This document shows, one piece after another, positions 1 through 13,942 of a stretch of 64,000 bases of DNA. The notes under the pieces were generated by a model that ran no database searches, was not told the origin of the DNA, and was given only the letters and a program-made list of their open reading frames with translations. The DNA comes from Silurus meridionalis (taxonomy: Eukaryota > Chordata > Actinopteri > Siluriformes > Siluridae), in the NCBI RefSeq assembly GCF_014805685.1, contig NC_060901.1, forward strand, positions 17,525,905-17,589,904, in the 5' to 3' direction. How positions within the stretch are numbered: position 1 is the stretch's first letter; each line of letters begins with the position of its first letter. The position numbers and the translations under genes were made by a program.

Positions 1-189
1 CTCCTGGCAAACTTTACAGCTTTTTGTGCTTTTTTTTTATTTTTCCTTTGAGTCTTTTTGTAAATATCTCTATATCCATCTTTCAATACAATCAACAAAC
101 ACTTTTAGACATCAGATTATCTTTAAAAACTGACTTTGTGAATTAATCACATGCAAACTGGTGCGGCAACACCTTTGCTGGCGAGGACA
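1..189 (+). repeat. LINE 5'-end fragment
   Basis: This stretch closely matches 30401-30590 and 41185-41370. At 41130-42350 the same sequence leads into a decayed LINE endonuclease and RT, so it is read as the 5' untranslated part of a LINE. Here it is truncated and runs straight into DIRS-like terminal sequence. It marks the left edge of segmental copy 1; the window starts inside it. Confidence 0.6.
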
Positions 190-400
190 TGCTTCTTTGT
201 TTATGCTGGCTTCACTCTATGTGCTTTTTATAGCTTCCTGGTTGTGATGTTACTTCACCGGTGACACCGTGCATCCAATTTGACTGATTACACAAATTAT
301 AACAAAGCGTGGACAACGTGTTCGCGTTGCGACGCAGCTTGAGTTCTTGAGCAATGGCTTGAGAAATGAATAATTCAAGCAAAAAGAAATAACTATTAAT
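190..400 (+). repeat. DIRS-type terminal sequence remnant
   Basis: The stretch matches 30600-30770 and the right end of the DIRS derivative near 47690-47870, including the tract around tcaccggtgac and the following gactgattacac. It is read as a terminal-repeat remnant of a DIRS element. No coding sequence is present. Confidence 0.55.
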
Positions 401-834
401 GAAAACAGTCATTACTTAAACATGTTCAGTTCTGTTAATTGAAAGTAAATTGAGTCCTGATTTAACAATATTTCAAAATAACAATATAAAAAAAATAAAA
501 ATAAAAGGTATAAATGAATTACTGAAAGACTGTCTATAATGTTGTGCAGTGAGCTCCAGGAAGTAAGATCAGAATCGCCATCACCCAGCTGTATCTCCAT
601 GAAAAGTGAACAATCTATGAGTAACCTGGACGTGTTTAAAAAATGTTCCTCTCAACAAAGGTAACATCTCCTCAGTGTTAATGTCATTGCTAAAGTTAAG
701 CAGAAAACTAGAATGTATTATTTGTATTTATATTTTTTATTCTGTTGTGTGGGACTACGTCAGTGTGCCCTTGTTCCATCCGGACAGAGATTTATCCTGA
801 TTCTCAGAATCTTTTTATGATATATACTGTAGAG
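401..834. other. Spacer of duplicated block, copy 1
   Basis: AT-rich, no gene seen. It is homologous to 30770-30875 plus 37797-38080, where copy 2 is interrupted by the provirus. It ends in the octamer ctgtagag (827-834), the left target-site copy of the following hAT element. Confidence 0.6.
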
Positions 835-1178
835 CAGGGGTCACCAGCCTTTTTGAAACTGAGAGCTACTTCTTGGGTACCATTAATGTGAAGGGCTACC
901 AGTTTGATACATACAGTTTTCAGTTTGATCTGAAATAACAAATTTGCTCAATTTACCTTTTATTATATGTTATTATTAATAAATAATGATATTCATCTAT
1001 GTAAAGACACTGATCATGTTAATGATTTCTCATAATAAGTATCAACAATGATTTAATAAAGGAGTAAATTTAATTTAATAATGATTTAATAAAGAAGGAA
1101 ACAGCTATTTTTAGAAAAGGCCCGCGGGCTACTCATGTGGTCCTTGTGGGCTACCTGGGCACCAGTTGGTGACCCCTG
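835..1178. mobile_element. Non-autonomous hAT element
   Basis: The 344-bp element starts caggggtcaccagcc and ends with the near-complement ggtgacccctg. It is flanked by 8-bp target copies ctgtagag (827-834) and ctatagaa (1179-1186). Eight-bp duplications and a CAGGG start are hAT hallmarks. There is no ORF of note. A different hAT family occupies the corresponding octamer in copy 2 (38437-38769). Confidence 0.8.
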
Positions 1179-1186
1179 CTATAGAA

Positions 1187-1569
1187 TATTACATATACAA
1201 AACGAATGTCTTCACAAATTTATGTTGAACATTATTCTGTCACAGTTTTCTGCTGATTGGTGAACCTTTGCCCTTCTTTCCTTCTGAGAGACACTGCCTC
1301 TGTAAAACAGTCATCTGTATCACCAGCTGCCTATTAATTAGTTGGAAAATCTTTGCCAGCTATTTATTTTTAGGAACACATATTTTGACGTTGCATCACA
1401 TTAAAATTCTTTCCTTAAAATAATTTTCTTAGTTTAAACATTTATGTATTCTATGTTCTATTATAAACACAATATGGGGTTAATGGGATTTGCACATGAT
1501 TGCATTCTGTTTTTAATAACATTTTATACAGTGTCCCAACATTTTGTGAAATTGGGATTGAATTATGTC
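1187..1569. other. Spacer of duplicated block, copy 1
   Basis: AT-rich non-coding DNA homologous to 38778-38905 and 40841-41060 in copy 2. It ends in atgtc (1565-1569), the left target-site duplication of the gypsy element. Copy 2 shows the empty site around 41050 (aataatgtcattta). Confidence 0.65.
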
Positions 1570-2148
1570 TGTCAGCCCGCTTGAGCACTTCCGGCATTGC
1601 CGCCTCAATACCCAAGGAAACGCCCTCTTCCAACCGGCTGCATGGAATTGGCGTCTAATATTCTAACACTTATAAGGACGCCAGAATCCTCCAGTCAGTG
1701 GCAGATTGTCTTTAGGCTTGCCCTGATCACTCTCCTGAGTAACTTTGTTTTGTTTGTCTTTCTGTTACTGACCTGTTTCCGTTCGTACCTTTCTGTCCTC
1801 CGGTTTCCTGACCGCGCCCTGTTATCCCGACTCTCCCCTCAGGTTAACGGCTTTACTCTGCTTGTGCTGAACGCGCTCCGACTCCCAGCTCGGTCCTGCT
1901 CATGCTCAACGTGCTCCATTTCCCGGCTCGGCTCTGCCCTACACGTGCTCAACACGCTCCGACTTCCGGCTCGGCATCCTTGCCCTCCCCGCACGTCGGC
2001 TCTCCGAATTCGCCTCCCGGAACTGGCTTCCTGAATCGGCTCCCTGAATCGGCTTTCAGAATCTGCTTCCCGAATCAGCTCTGCACGCTCGCTTCTCCCC
2101 TGCTCTCTTTGCATCTGCCTTGGATCCTTAAACCTGAACTTTCTGACA
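1570..2148 (+). repeat. 5' LTR of gypsy element
   Basis: Begins TG, ends CA (ttctgaca at 2141-2148). The terminal tract gatccttaaacctgaac recurs at the 3' end of the element (4648-4665). Long C-rich stretches give spurious ORFs on both strands. After the LTR comes gaacaatctggccaac and an ATG at 2165 that may be the old gag start. Confidence 0.8.
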
Positions 2149-2194
2149 GAACAATCTGGCCAACATGGATCCCGCGGATGTACCTTTATATTTT

Positions 2195-3044
2195 TGTTTG
2201 TTTATTGACTTTATCAGCATCGTTACAGGTACCCTAAGAGGTTTGTCATAGGGGAACACTGAATTATTTTGCTGTTTCAATGAAATGTCAGAACATATTT
2301 ACTCAAGTTAAAATACAAGATTAAAAGAAAGGAAGAATAAAATACTTCATAAAGGTATACAAAGTCCTTTTAAAATCCATAATCATTTAAAAGTCTACAC
2401 ATATATGGAATAGGTGATCTCCTGAATTGTTCCGTTCGGCATCTGGGGATTGTCAGTTTAGAAGAGTTCCTCATCTGGCGTCCAGTCAGCTGCTCCCTGA
2501 GCGGTGGTAGCCAATCTCTAAAGCTAGACTTATATAGCTTCCTAGCAAAATCAAGGCACAATTGGACTCGTCTCTCTGCTAGTGTACACAATCCAAGAAA
2601 CGAGAGGGCATCAGAATATCCTTCGTACCTTCGTCCCAGTATGATTTTACAAACACGTTTCTGCACTCTTTCCAACCTTTTAATTTGATCAGTGGTCAGG
2701 GAATTATGCCAAACTGGGACCGCATACTCTAACACTGGACGTACGTACCCAGTATAGATGGTAACCAGTTCTTGATCATAGACTCCAAATTTCTTTAGCC
2801 GGCAAAAAGCTTTCTATTAGCTGAGGACAACATGTGGTCCACTTGACCGTCCCATTTTAAGTCACTCTGAATGGTTACTCCCAAGATCTTAACAGAGTCA
2901 CAGATGTTTAGAATATTATGATCTATAGAAAGTGGTGGCCAAGTTGGCAAATGTTTCATATGGGAGACATGTAAGACATTACATTTTTTTGAGTTGAGTT
3001 TCATTTTATGGTCCTCAACCCAGATACCTGCCTCTAGCACCGCT
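2195..3044 (-). mobile_element. LINE RT C-terminal fragment
   Basis: On the minus strand, two frames carry the end of a non-LTR reverse transcriptase. The first (2795-3040) contains the KILGVTIQSDLKWD motif typical of the RT thumb region. The second (2370-2735) contains the downstream LEYAVPVWH region. One frame break separates them. The fragment is 5'-truncated and inserted inside the gypsy element. No EN domain remains. The clade is uncertain. Confidence 0.75.
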
Positions 3045-5244
<2,200 letters not shown>

Positions 5245-5310
5245 TGATGGGAACAGTGACCAACAGATGTTAGAGGACAGCACGGAAAGGAATATAATCA
5301 CAGATGCAGG
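5245..5310 (+). pseudogene. NLR copy 1, short 5' exon
   Basis: Acceptor-like ctgcag precedes the exon and the donor gtaag follows it. It is open in one phase and contains GNSDQQMLEDSTERN. This kind of short linker exon precedes FISNA in fish NLRs. The copy 2 equivalent (about 43553-43618) has lost the AG acceptor. Confidence 0.6.
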
Positions 5311-5327
5311 GTAAGATTATCAGAATC

Positions 5328-5560
5328 AGAATCAGGTTTATTGGCCAGGTGTGTTGACACACAAGGAATTTGGTTCCAGCTGTTAGTGACTCTCAGAAGT
5401 ACAGATTCAAATAAAACCTATACATGACAAAACAGACAAGACAAGACAAACAGACTATACAAGACAATACAGACAATGTTAAACCACCAGATAATGTGAT
5501 GAACCACCAAAACCACCAAGATGACTATTACATGAGTATGATAATTCTCTCTGCTGAGTG
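5328..5560 (-). repeat. LINE 3' tail insertion in intron
   Basis: Begins with the short tandem repeat cagaatcagaatcagg, then ttattggccaggtgtgttgacac, a sequence common at the 3' ends of fish non-LTR elements and here in reverse orientation. The copy 2 intron (43625-43727) lacks it, so it was gained after the duplication. Confidence 0.55.
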
Positions 5561-5670
5561 AGTAATATATAGAAAATAAAAACAAATAAACTATTCAGAA
5601 AAAGTGTGCTCTTAAAGTCTAAAAATAAACCCAATGGCTCATGACATCTTCCTGTTTCACATTTTCACAG

Positions 5671-5928
5671 GCACGACAAGGAATCTTCTGCTGTAAATGA
5701 ATTCCAAAAAAAAATCAAATTGTGAAGTTTCAGTGTTTAAATAAAGTGATAATAAACCATGGAAACCAAACAAACCTTAATGAGATTTACACAGTGGAGG
5801 AGTCAATAAACAACATGAGGTGAGACCGATTGAAGCAACAAACAGGAGAACAAGAGAGGACACACCAATCAAATGCAATGATATCTTTAAGCTCTTATCT
5901 GAAGAAGACAAACCCATCAGAACTGTAG
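5671..5928 (+). pseudogene. NLR copy 1, FISNA fragment
   Basis: Starts right after the acceptor ttttcacag. It aligns base for base with 43728-44010 of copy 2 but carries deletions and a premature stop near 5724. The later part is open again ([28 protein letters not shown]). It stops abruptly at 5928, just before where Walker A should be. Confidence 0.75.
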
Positions 5929-7083
5929 GGTGCCCACCCAATGGCCCAATGACGGAATCTACTGGTGTGGGTGAAGGTATTCTGCGTGTTGGTCCTTCTA
6001 GCGCGGCTGTAAAAGATTACTTAAATAGATTGTATATTGTTATATTAATCCAATTTTAACCTCTAATCTGACTCCAATTTATGATAAAGATTTAACTTGA
6101 ATAGCTCTTATTTAAGCTGATCACTTATTGGTTGTACTTCTTCTTTAATTTTAGTAAATTATTCTAAGCATTCCACTTTTCAATTAATCATTTATTATGG
6201 TTCTGGAGTTGCTTAGAACTTTGTGCTCGGCTAACTATACCTGCTCACGGAGGCACATTGGCCAATCCGAATCTTAGTCAGAGGATATAACGGTAAACTA
6301 ATATTCATTGATTTAGTTACTTGGTCATAACTTGCTAAGTCAGTGATAGCCGCTACACGTGCTCACGGACACAAACTCGCCAGACTGTCCCTTAGTCAGA
6401 GGATATAACGGTAAACTAATATTCTTTAAGTAGGCCGCCAATGCTTGCTCATGCATAAAGAATACTGTATTTAGTCACTTAGTTATAACTTGCTAAAGTC
6501 AGAGATAGTCAGAAATCAGAAGGTCTCAGACGTTGTGCTCTATGCTCCATCCGTTCATGAGCCTTCAGTTTGTACTATCCTGGTCACAGATTTGCGGTAA
6601 CGCCAGACTACATAATCAACTAGATATAAATGATTTCAGGAAATTTCAGAGTTAATCAAGAATTTTACATTTATTTACCAGGTAATAATCAATAAACAAA
6701 TGTTACATTTAAAACAAATAATAGAAGAAAGTTACATAACATGATCAACATTAAATCAAATAATTTATCAATGCAGTTTACTAAAGAATTGTTCACTATA
6801 CCTGGCAAGAGACACACGGAGACTGTGTGGGAAGTTCTGACTATCGAATGCTTCCCTGAGTGTTTCGTCAAATTTCCTTAAATACCCAAACCATCGTAAA
6901 CACTTGTAAATTCAAAGTGATAAAGCTTTGCACACCCTTTCTTGGGAAAGGATGTGACCTAAAACCTAATTGTCACCTAGACCACCTGGTCAGGATGTTC
7001 TCCGGGGCAACACTTATGTCAGTAGGAGAGAATTTCCCCAAACCTGAGGTCTGTTTTACTGATATGGGACTGAGATCATATTA
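5929..7083. other. Unidentified DNA replacing the NACHT core
   Basis: These 1155 bases have no counterpart in copy 2. They replace about 380 bases that in copy 2 encode Walker A, Walker B and the sensor region. They contain two diverged direct repeats sharing the tract agtcagaggatataacggta (about 6276-6300 and 6394-6420), each followed by a related ttagtcac/cataacttgct block. No long ORF and no known domain was recognised. It could be a solo LTR or other non-coding mobile element combined with a host deletion. Confidence 0.6.
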
Positions 7084-8126
7084 ATCACCTCCCGACCAGC
7101 AGCAGCTGATTAAATCCCCTCTGAATGTGTTCATCGAGTCACAGAGGTACGTGGATTCAATGACCCACAGAAGGAGGAGTATTTCAGAAAGAGGATCAGT
7201 GATCAGATCCTGGCCAATAACATCATCACACACCTGAAGTCATTAAGAAGCCTCTACATTTCAGCCACTGTTCTAGAGAGAATGTTGGGTGAAGCAGAGA
7301 GTGGAAAAATCCCCAAGACTCTGACTCAAATGTACACACACTTCCTCATCATTCAGACAAAGATTATAAAAAAAAGTTTATAAAAAAAATATTATAAAAA
7401 AAAGCAGGAGAGTGATGAAGAAATTATTCTTAAACTGGGACAACTCGCTTTTCAGCAGCTGATGGAAGGAAACCTGATCTTTTACAAGGAAGACCTGAGA
7501 GAGTGTGGCATTGATGTGACAGAAGCAGCAGTGTATTCAGGTGTGTGTATACAGTTCCTCAAAGAGGATTTTGGGATTTTCCAGAGTAAACTGTACTGCT
7601 TTGTTCATCTGAGTGTTCAGGAACATCTCTTAGCTCTGTATGTGCACCTGAAAGTTACATGTTTTTAAAGAGATTCGGTTTCCTGAAGAAAATAAAGAAA
7701 TTACAATCTCAGATTTACACAAGAGTGCTGTAGATCAGGTTTTTAAAATTCAGACTGGACATCTGGATCTTTTTCTACGCTTTCTTCTGGGTTTTTCAAC
7801 TAAGCCCAATCAGAATCTCTTAAATGTATTAAATATATTAAGAAAAGGATCAGTCACGATCTCTCTACTGAAAAATTCATCAATCTGTTCCATTGCCTGA
7901 ATGAACTGGGTTATCATTCTCTAGTGGAGGAAATCCAACACTACCTGAAATCTGGAAACCAAAGTGAACTCTCTTCTGCACAGTGGGCTGCCCTGGTGTT
8001 TGTTTTACTGACTTCAGCACAGGAGATGAAAGAAATTGACCTGAGTAAATATACCAGCACAGATAAGATAACAGAAGCTGTTCTCCTGAAGGTGATGACT
8101 GTGATTGCAGAATCCAAAAAAGCAAT
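7084..8126 (+). pseudogene. NLR copy 1, end of NACHT and helical region
   Basis: Resumes at the sensor-like CCGACCAGCAGCAGCTGA tract and follows copy 2 through the winged-helix region ([26 protein letters not shown]) to the donor gtaagt at 8127. Damage includes a missing block at about 7255 (relative to 44565-44595), an expansion of A-rich triplets at 7365-7402, and a stop near 7666. The last open part, 7924-8130, encodes EEIQHYLKSGNQSELSS and ends at a good splice donor. Confidence 0.75.
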
Positions 8127-8509
8127 GTAAGTAAAACTGGACTTAATACAACTCGATAAATAACAAATTAGTGTATTCCAACTAATAAACAAAACAAAGG
8201 GAGTGTTGTTGAATGTGTGGTTTAATTTGAAAAATAAAAAAAAACACTGTGCAAGATTTAGTATATTGAGATAGTATAAATTAATTATCTCTACATGACA
8301 CAATGAATCATTGCTATAAAGTGCAATTAGGTGTATTTAGATTAGATGTTTGATTGTAAAATATTAGATTTTGTTGTAATGTCCCTTAAATCAGACTGCC
8401 CAGCTTTTGAACATTTGGAATTTCTGTATGACAAGTGTGTCAGCTTTTATGACTTGCTTGATTATTTCAATAGTGTTCCTTATTTATGTATTATTTTTAT
8501 CTCCTTCAG

Positions 8510-8704
8510 TATCAGGTGTAATACAATTAAAGCAATAAGTGGGTCAGCTCTGGTCTCAGCACTCAGCTCTCAAACGTCCAATCTAAAAGAACTCTATCTA
8601 ATTGTGAAAAAACTGGATTTGTCTGAGAATAAACTAGGACACTCTGAAGTGAAGAGTCTCTCTGCTATACTGGAGATTCCTCACTGTGGAGTGGAGATTC
8701 TGTG
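8510..8704 (+). pseudogene. NLR copy 1, LRR exon A (195 bp)
   Basis: Bounded by ctccttcag and gtaag. It encodes a ribonuclease-inhibitor-type LRR pair (KLDLSENKLGHSEVKSL). The exon is 21 bp longer than the usual 174 bp because of an in-frame insertion near 8597-8617 (ctatctaattgtgaaaa...). A version of the same insertion is in copy 2 (45701-45893), so it predates the duplication. The exon itself is open, but the gene is broken upstream. Confidence 0.75.
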
Positions 8705-9066
8705 GTAAGATCATCGCTGTAAGAGTCACAATAACTCACTGAAAGCAGCAGTACACAGAACTGTTTCATAACATAAATGTAATTAACTGTATAGCATGGT
8801 GAACAAATAGATCAATTCATCACGTAATTAATGGTTAATAATTTCTCTCCAGAATCACTCATGCTTTTAGAAATATTATTTAATATACTTAAAATTAGAT
8901 GTGTGCATTTAAAATAGAAAATCAACTAATGAGCTACTCAACTTTTTGAACAATTTGCTCAGAAGAGTTTTGATAGAACATAAGACACATTTTCATAATA
9001 AGGTAATCAAAATAAAAATCAGTTGATTTGATTGGATGAACAATGTGCCTTTGTTTTCCTCTGCAG

Positions 9067-9240
9067 TGTGCGTAATTGTGGGATCTCGTATGAAGGCTGT
9101 GCTGCTCAGATTTCTGCTCTGAGCTCAAACCCCTCACACTTGAGAGACCTCAGGTTGTGCTTTAATAATGTAGGGGACTCAGAAATGAAGAGTCTCGCTG
9201 CTGTACTGGAAAATGCTCAATGTAAACTGGAGAGACTGTG
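9067..9240 (+). pseudogene. NLR copy 1, LRR exon B (174 bp)
   Basis: Exactly 174 bp between cctctgcag and gtaag, phase-preserving, encoding CGISYEGCAAQISAL and DSEMKSLAAVLENAQC. This is the standard fish NLR LRR exon. Open here; the copy 2 counterpart has a 5-bp deletion. Confidence 0.8.
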
Positions 9241-9662
9241 GTAAGATCATCTCACTGACAGTCACATGACCAGTTTCACTAGGCAATGCAGATGACTTTT
9301 AAAGATTGGAAGAAATAAATGCATTGATTGATTTACAGGCATAACTCAGACCACATGCAATAAAGTCTGTATTTCAGATATCAAAATTGAGGTTGACACA
9401 TTTGCTAGGGCTCATTGTTCTTGTTTTCTTCAAATATCCTGAATTACAAACAGGTGATATGAAGTTAGAGTGATTAAGACGAAATAAAATTTAGTTTTTT
9501 AATGTCTGCTCACAAAATAAGTTTTCTTTATTAGTTCTTTATTAGTTGGGATTACTTTTTGCCTTATAATGCATGTATATTTTAGCGATGTAATGGTACG
9601 TAAAACTCACCTCGATTTACCCTGGTCAGTTTTGCTTGTCTTTTTTTATTAACGTCATTTAT
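9241..9662. other. Intron or downstream spacer of NLR copy 1
   Basis: AT-rich DNA matching 46442-46641 and 52022-52315 of copy 2. The tract atatcctgaattacaaac at 9434-9451 is the empty site of the 5.4-kb hAT-bounded insertion present in copy 2. Confidence 0.7.
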
Positions 9663-9664
9663 TA

Positions 9665-10355
9665 CCGTATTTTTCGGACTATAAGCCGCTACTTTTTTCC
9701 CACTCTTTGAACCCCGCGGCTTAAACAATGAAGTGGTTAATTTATAGATTTTTCCTGGGTTTTTCCCGGTTTCACAAGCTTCAAGCCAAAAAACTAAGCC
9801 CCATAACTTTAGACCAATGAAACTGCCGAACGGGTTCAGGTGAACCAATTAAACTCTTTATATTAAATCAGGTGCGCTCCCACTGAATCGGGCCGCACCA
9901 CATCATAAATATGGATGAGGTTCCTCTGACATTTGACCTGCCGCTCACTCGGACTGTCAACAGGAAATGCGAATCATTCGTCAAGCTGAAAACAACCAGG
10001 CATGAAAAAACGCACTTCACCTGTGTTTTGAGCTGTACGGCATCGGGAGAAAAGCTTCACCAATGGTGATTTTTAAAACCATGATGATGCCAAAAGAAAA
10101 ACTCTCGAGATAAATTGTTCTGAAAGGAAGGAGGAAGACATGAACAATGACTTTCTTGGTAGGCTACTGTTTAGATACAAGCCGTGTAACAGGCACTGTC
10201 TTTCATTAAAGCCTGTGTAAAGTTCATTAGTTTTAATGTAGACACCTGCGGCTCATAGACAGGTGCGGCGTATTTATGTTAAAAAAAAAAAATCTTTGTA
10301 AAATATATTGGGTGCGGCTTATATTCGGGTGCGATTAATAGTCCGGAAATTAGGG
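9665..10355 (+). mobile_element. Pogo-type DNA transposon, deletion derivative
   Basis: Begins ccgtatttttcggactataag and ends with the partial complement aatagtccggaaattaggg, flanked by TA (9663-9664 and 10356-10357). Inside, about 9911-10090, the plus strand encodes MDEVPLTFDLPLTRTV followed by frame-broken sequence resembling the DDE_1 endonuclease of pogo/Tigger transposases. Only that fragment remains, so the copy is non-autonomous. The matching region of copy 2 (about 52300-52320) lacks it. Confidence 0.75.
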
Positions 10356-10357
10356 TA

Positions 10358-10690
10358 CAATTTGGTAATTGTTTGAATGTCTTGCTTATGCTGAAATCAG
10401 CACAGTGCATTTCAATTACCCATCAGTACCTGCACTTGTATCCACTGTCTCCTCAATTCTGACTGAACTAATTTTATATAAATAAATAAATATTTTGTGT
10501 TTGGAAGGTTCTTTGGTTTTTTTTATATTACAAGTTTGTTTAATTTCATTTGTTTATTCATATTCATTCAATTACTTGAAATTGCAGTTCTTCTCAGTTG
10601 CTATGGAGCGTTTCTTAAATTAGAAATAAAATTCTCAAAACTACTTGTTCAACCTCCACATCATGTAGTCACTTGTGCATATCCTAAAAG
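10358..10690. other. AT-rich stretch, nothing recognised
   Basis: No gene or repeat identified. The LRR exons found at this relative position in copy 2 (53447-54324) are absent. Confidence 0.5.
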
Positions 10691-11245
10691 CCTTACTTGT
10701 TAAAAAATGTTAATCCTGTATGGTTGCTTGCAATCAAATGAATTAATTTATGCTGTTAAAATTTACAGATGTCATCCACAAGAAATTCAGCCTTGTGTAT
10801 TTTCAATCATTGTAATCCAAACCATAGTTTATATCAGGAAATACTAAAACTGTATTGTCATACTGGTGTGACTAAACATTTTGTGTGTGAACAGTAAGAT
10901 GGCAATAAGATGTTAATTAAAAAATACTTATTTTTGAAAGATGAATCAAAGATTTTGAGAAAAGTTGAGAAAAGTGTTTTGCCAAAAATCCAATGTTCTT
11001 TATAAGTGTAAGTTTGTCCCTGATTAGTGACTGTGAAAAGGAAAAACTCCCTGAGATAGCATAAGGAAGAAACCTTGAGAGGAACCAGACTTAAGAGGGA
11101 ACCCATCTTCATCTGGGTTGCAGCGAATATCCATTGATTACAAATAAATACTATGTTGCAGGGTACAGTGATGTTGATCAGAAGCAAATTGTAGTCCTGA
11201 ATCAGTGTGACAGACTGTCATTGTTGAGATCCACCCAATTCACGA
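10691..11245. repeat. Duplicated segment with L2-type LINE 3' UTR
   Basis: Nearly the same as 56225-56770. It contains the motif ggaaaaactccctgagat and gaaaccttgagaggaacc, which also occurs in the 3' region of the L2 LINE at 21011-21300. Orientation of the tail is minus. Confidence 0.65.
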
Positions 11246-11680
11246 GGCTAGCCACAAAATAGTTTGCAAGAAGTGTTTGTATTAGATATGACATTTTGTA
11301 TTAGATAAAACAAGAAACGTTTGCTCATAAAATCTCTTGAATGTAGTTTTTTCAGTATAATTGATATAATCATCACATAACAGAGTCCAATGGCCCACCG
11401 TTCACCAAACAAGGCTTTATTCTTGGAGCTCGCAGACCATTGATAAAGATGAAGACGACAAACTGCTGACACAAGAGATTTGCAAACCTCCCAGCAAATT
11501 GTGCCTCCAACAAGAGTTCCAATTCTATCCTTTCCTGATTAATCCTGGGCTCCACACTAGGGCACGTTGCAAAGACGCTATCCCCAAAAACAACCTTCAC
11601 CAGACAAAATAAGCTGCACAAGTGCATCAGAAAACATCCCCCATGCTCTGTTTTTCCTTGACCTTTATCCCTGAGGAGCA
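11246..11680. other. Duplicated repeat segment, unclassified
   Basis: Matches 56770-57160 of copy 2. Open reading frames on both strands are not convincing (for example minus 11373-11786, with no recognisable domain). It lies next to a gypsy RT fossil and may be part of the same element. Confidence 0.45.
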
Positions 11681-11862
11681 GTTTTCTAGAGAGCCCTATG
11701 GAATTTGGAGAAGGTACCAAATTGAAAACTCTAGTAACATCACTAGGGCTGTTGCAATACCATAAAGCACTTTCCTTCCACCTCACGTAATACCTGTTCT
11801 GTCAATCTTTGAAAGGATGCTGTGACATTTTGCAGGGTGAACGGTAAACAAAGAAATTCATA
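11681..11862 (-). pseudogene. Gypsy RT fossil, copy 1
   Basis: The minus strand matches 57500-57690 of copy 2, which encodes an RT stretch of the LPFTLQNATASFQRL type. Here it is interrupted at 11863 by the Tc1 insertion. Not functional. Confidence 0.6.
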
Positions 11863-11864
11863 TA

Positions 11865-13460
<1,596 letters not shown>

Positions 13461-13767
13461 TAAATAAATTGTTGAAAGTTGTATCTGATATTTATTTTGT
13501 AAATTTGTATTGCGATAAAACTAGTTGATAATAAACAAGGTTGAACAACCAAAAAAGTATTAAAAAACAACCAAAACAATCAGCTACAGCTTTTTTTTTT
13601 TTTTCTTGGAACATCAAGTTGTTAGAAATTTAAGTTCAGAGAATATGGTAAAAATGGTAATGGTAAATATGGTAAATAAAAAAATAAACAAGAAAATCCT
13701 TTTACATGGTTGGAACTATTAACTAAGACATTATACACTGCATCTATAGAATTTATTACACTGTTAA

Positions 13768-13843
13768 TTTTGTTTAAGTACAACAGATTTCAAATAAGTT
13801 CCTGAAAGGGAACTTATTTGAAATCTGTTGTACTTAAACAAAA
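13768..13843. repeat. Perfect 35-bp hairpin
   Basis: The arm 13768-13802 (ttttgtttaagtacaacaga...) is the exact reverse complement of 13809-13843, separated by the 6-base loop tgaaag. A perfect 35-bp palindrome in AT-rich DNA suggests a recent inversion-duplication, a MITE-like element or a replication artefact. Confidence 0.9.
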
Positions 13844-13864
13844 TCCCAGTTTAGGCTGTATAGG

Positions 13865-13942
13865 CCTCCCAGTTTAGGCTGTATAAATAAATTTATTGCA
13901 GTTAATTGCAATAACTTTATTTATACAGCCTAAACTGGGAGG
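13865..13942. repeat. Second hairpin, 27-bp arms
   Basis: cctcccagtttaggctgtat... at 13865-13891 is the exact complement of 13916-13942. The loop itself contains ttattgca/tgcaataa. The first 18 bases of the arm are also present as a direct copy just upstream (13845-13862). Confidence 0.85.

Larger units (their letters stand above)
5245..9240 (+). pseudogene. NLR (FISNA-NACHT-LRR) copy 1, broken
   Basis: This is a remnant of a fish NLRC3-like cytosolic receptor. That family normally has a short 5' exon, one long FISNA-NACHT exon and a series of 174-bp LRR exons. All of these are recognisable here on the plus strand: 5245-5310, 5671-8126, 8510-8704 and 9067-9240. The gene cannot work. The FISNA part has a premature stop, the stretch that should hold Walker A and Walker B (5929-7083) is unrelated DNA, the post-NACHT region has frameshifts, and LRR exons seen in copy 2 are missing. 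The homologous copy at 43553-54324 keeps the NACHT core and shows what was lost. No PYD, CARD or B30.2 exon is visible. Confidence 0.8.

Noticed and set aside
1597..2237. Plus and minus ORFs of 91-145 codons in a Pro/Leu/Arg-rich tract
   Set aside because: They fall within the gypsy LTR, on both strands, and start outside the element in one case.
6860..7084. Plus ORF of 74 codons inside the DNA that replaces the NACHT core
   Set aside because: No domain, and not continued in the neighbouring NLR frame.
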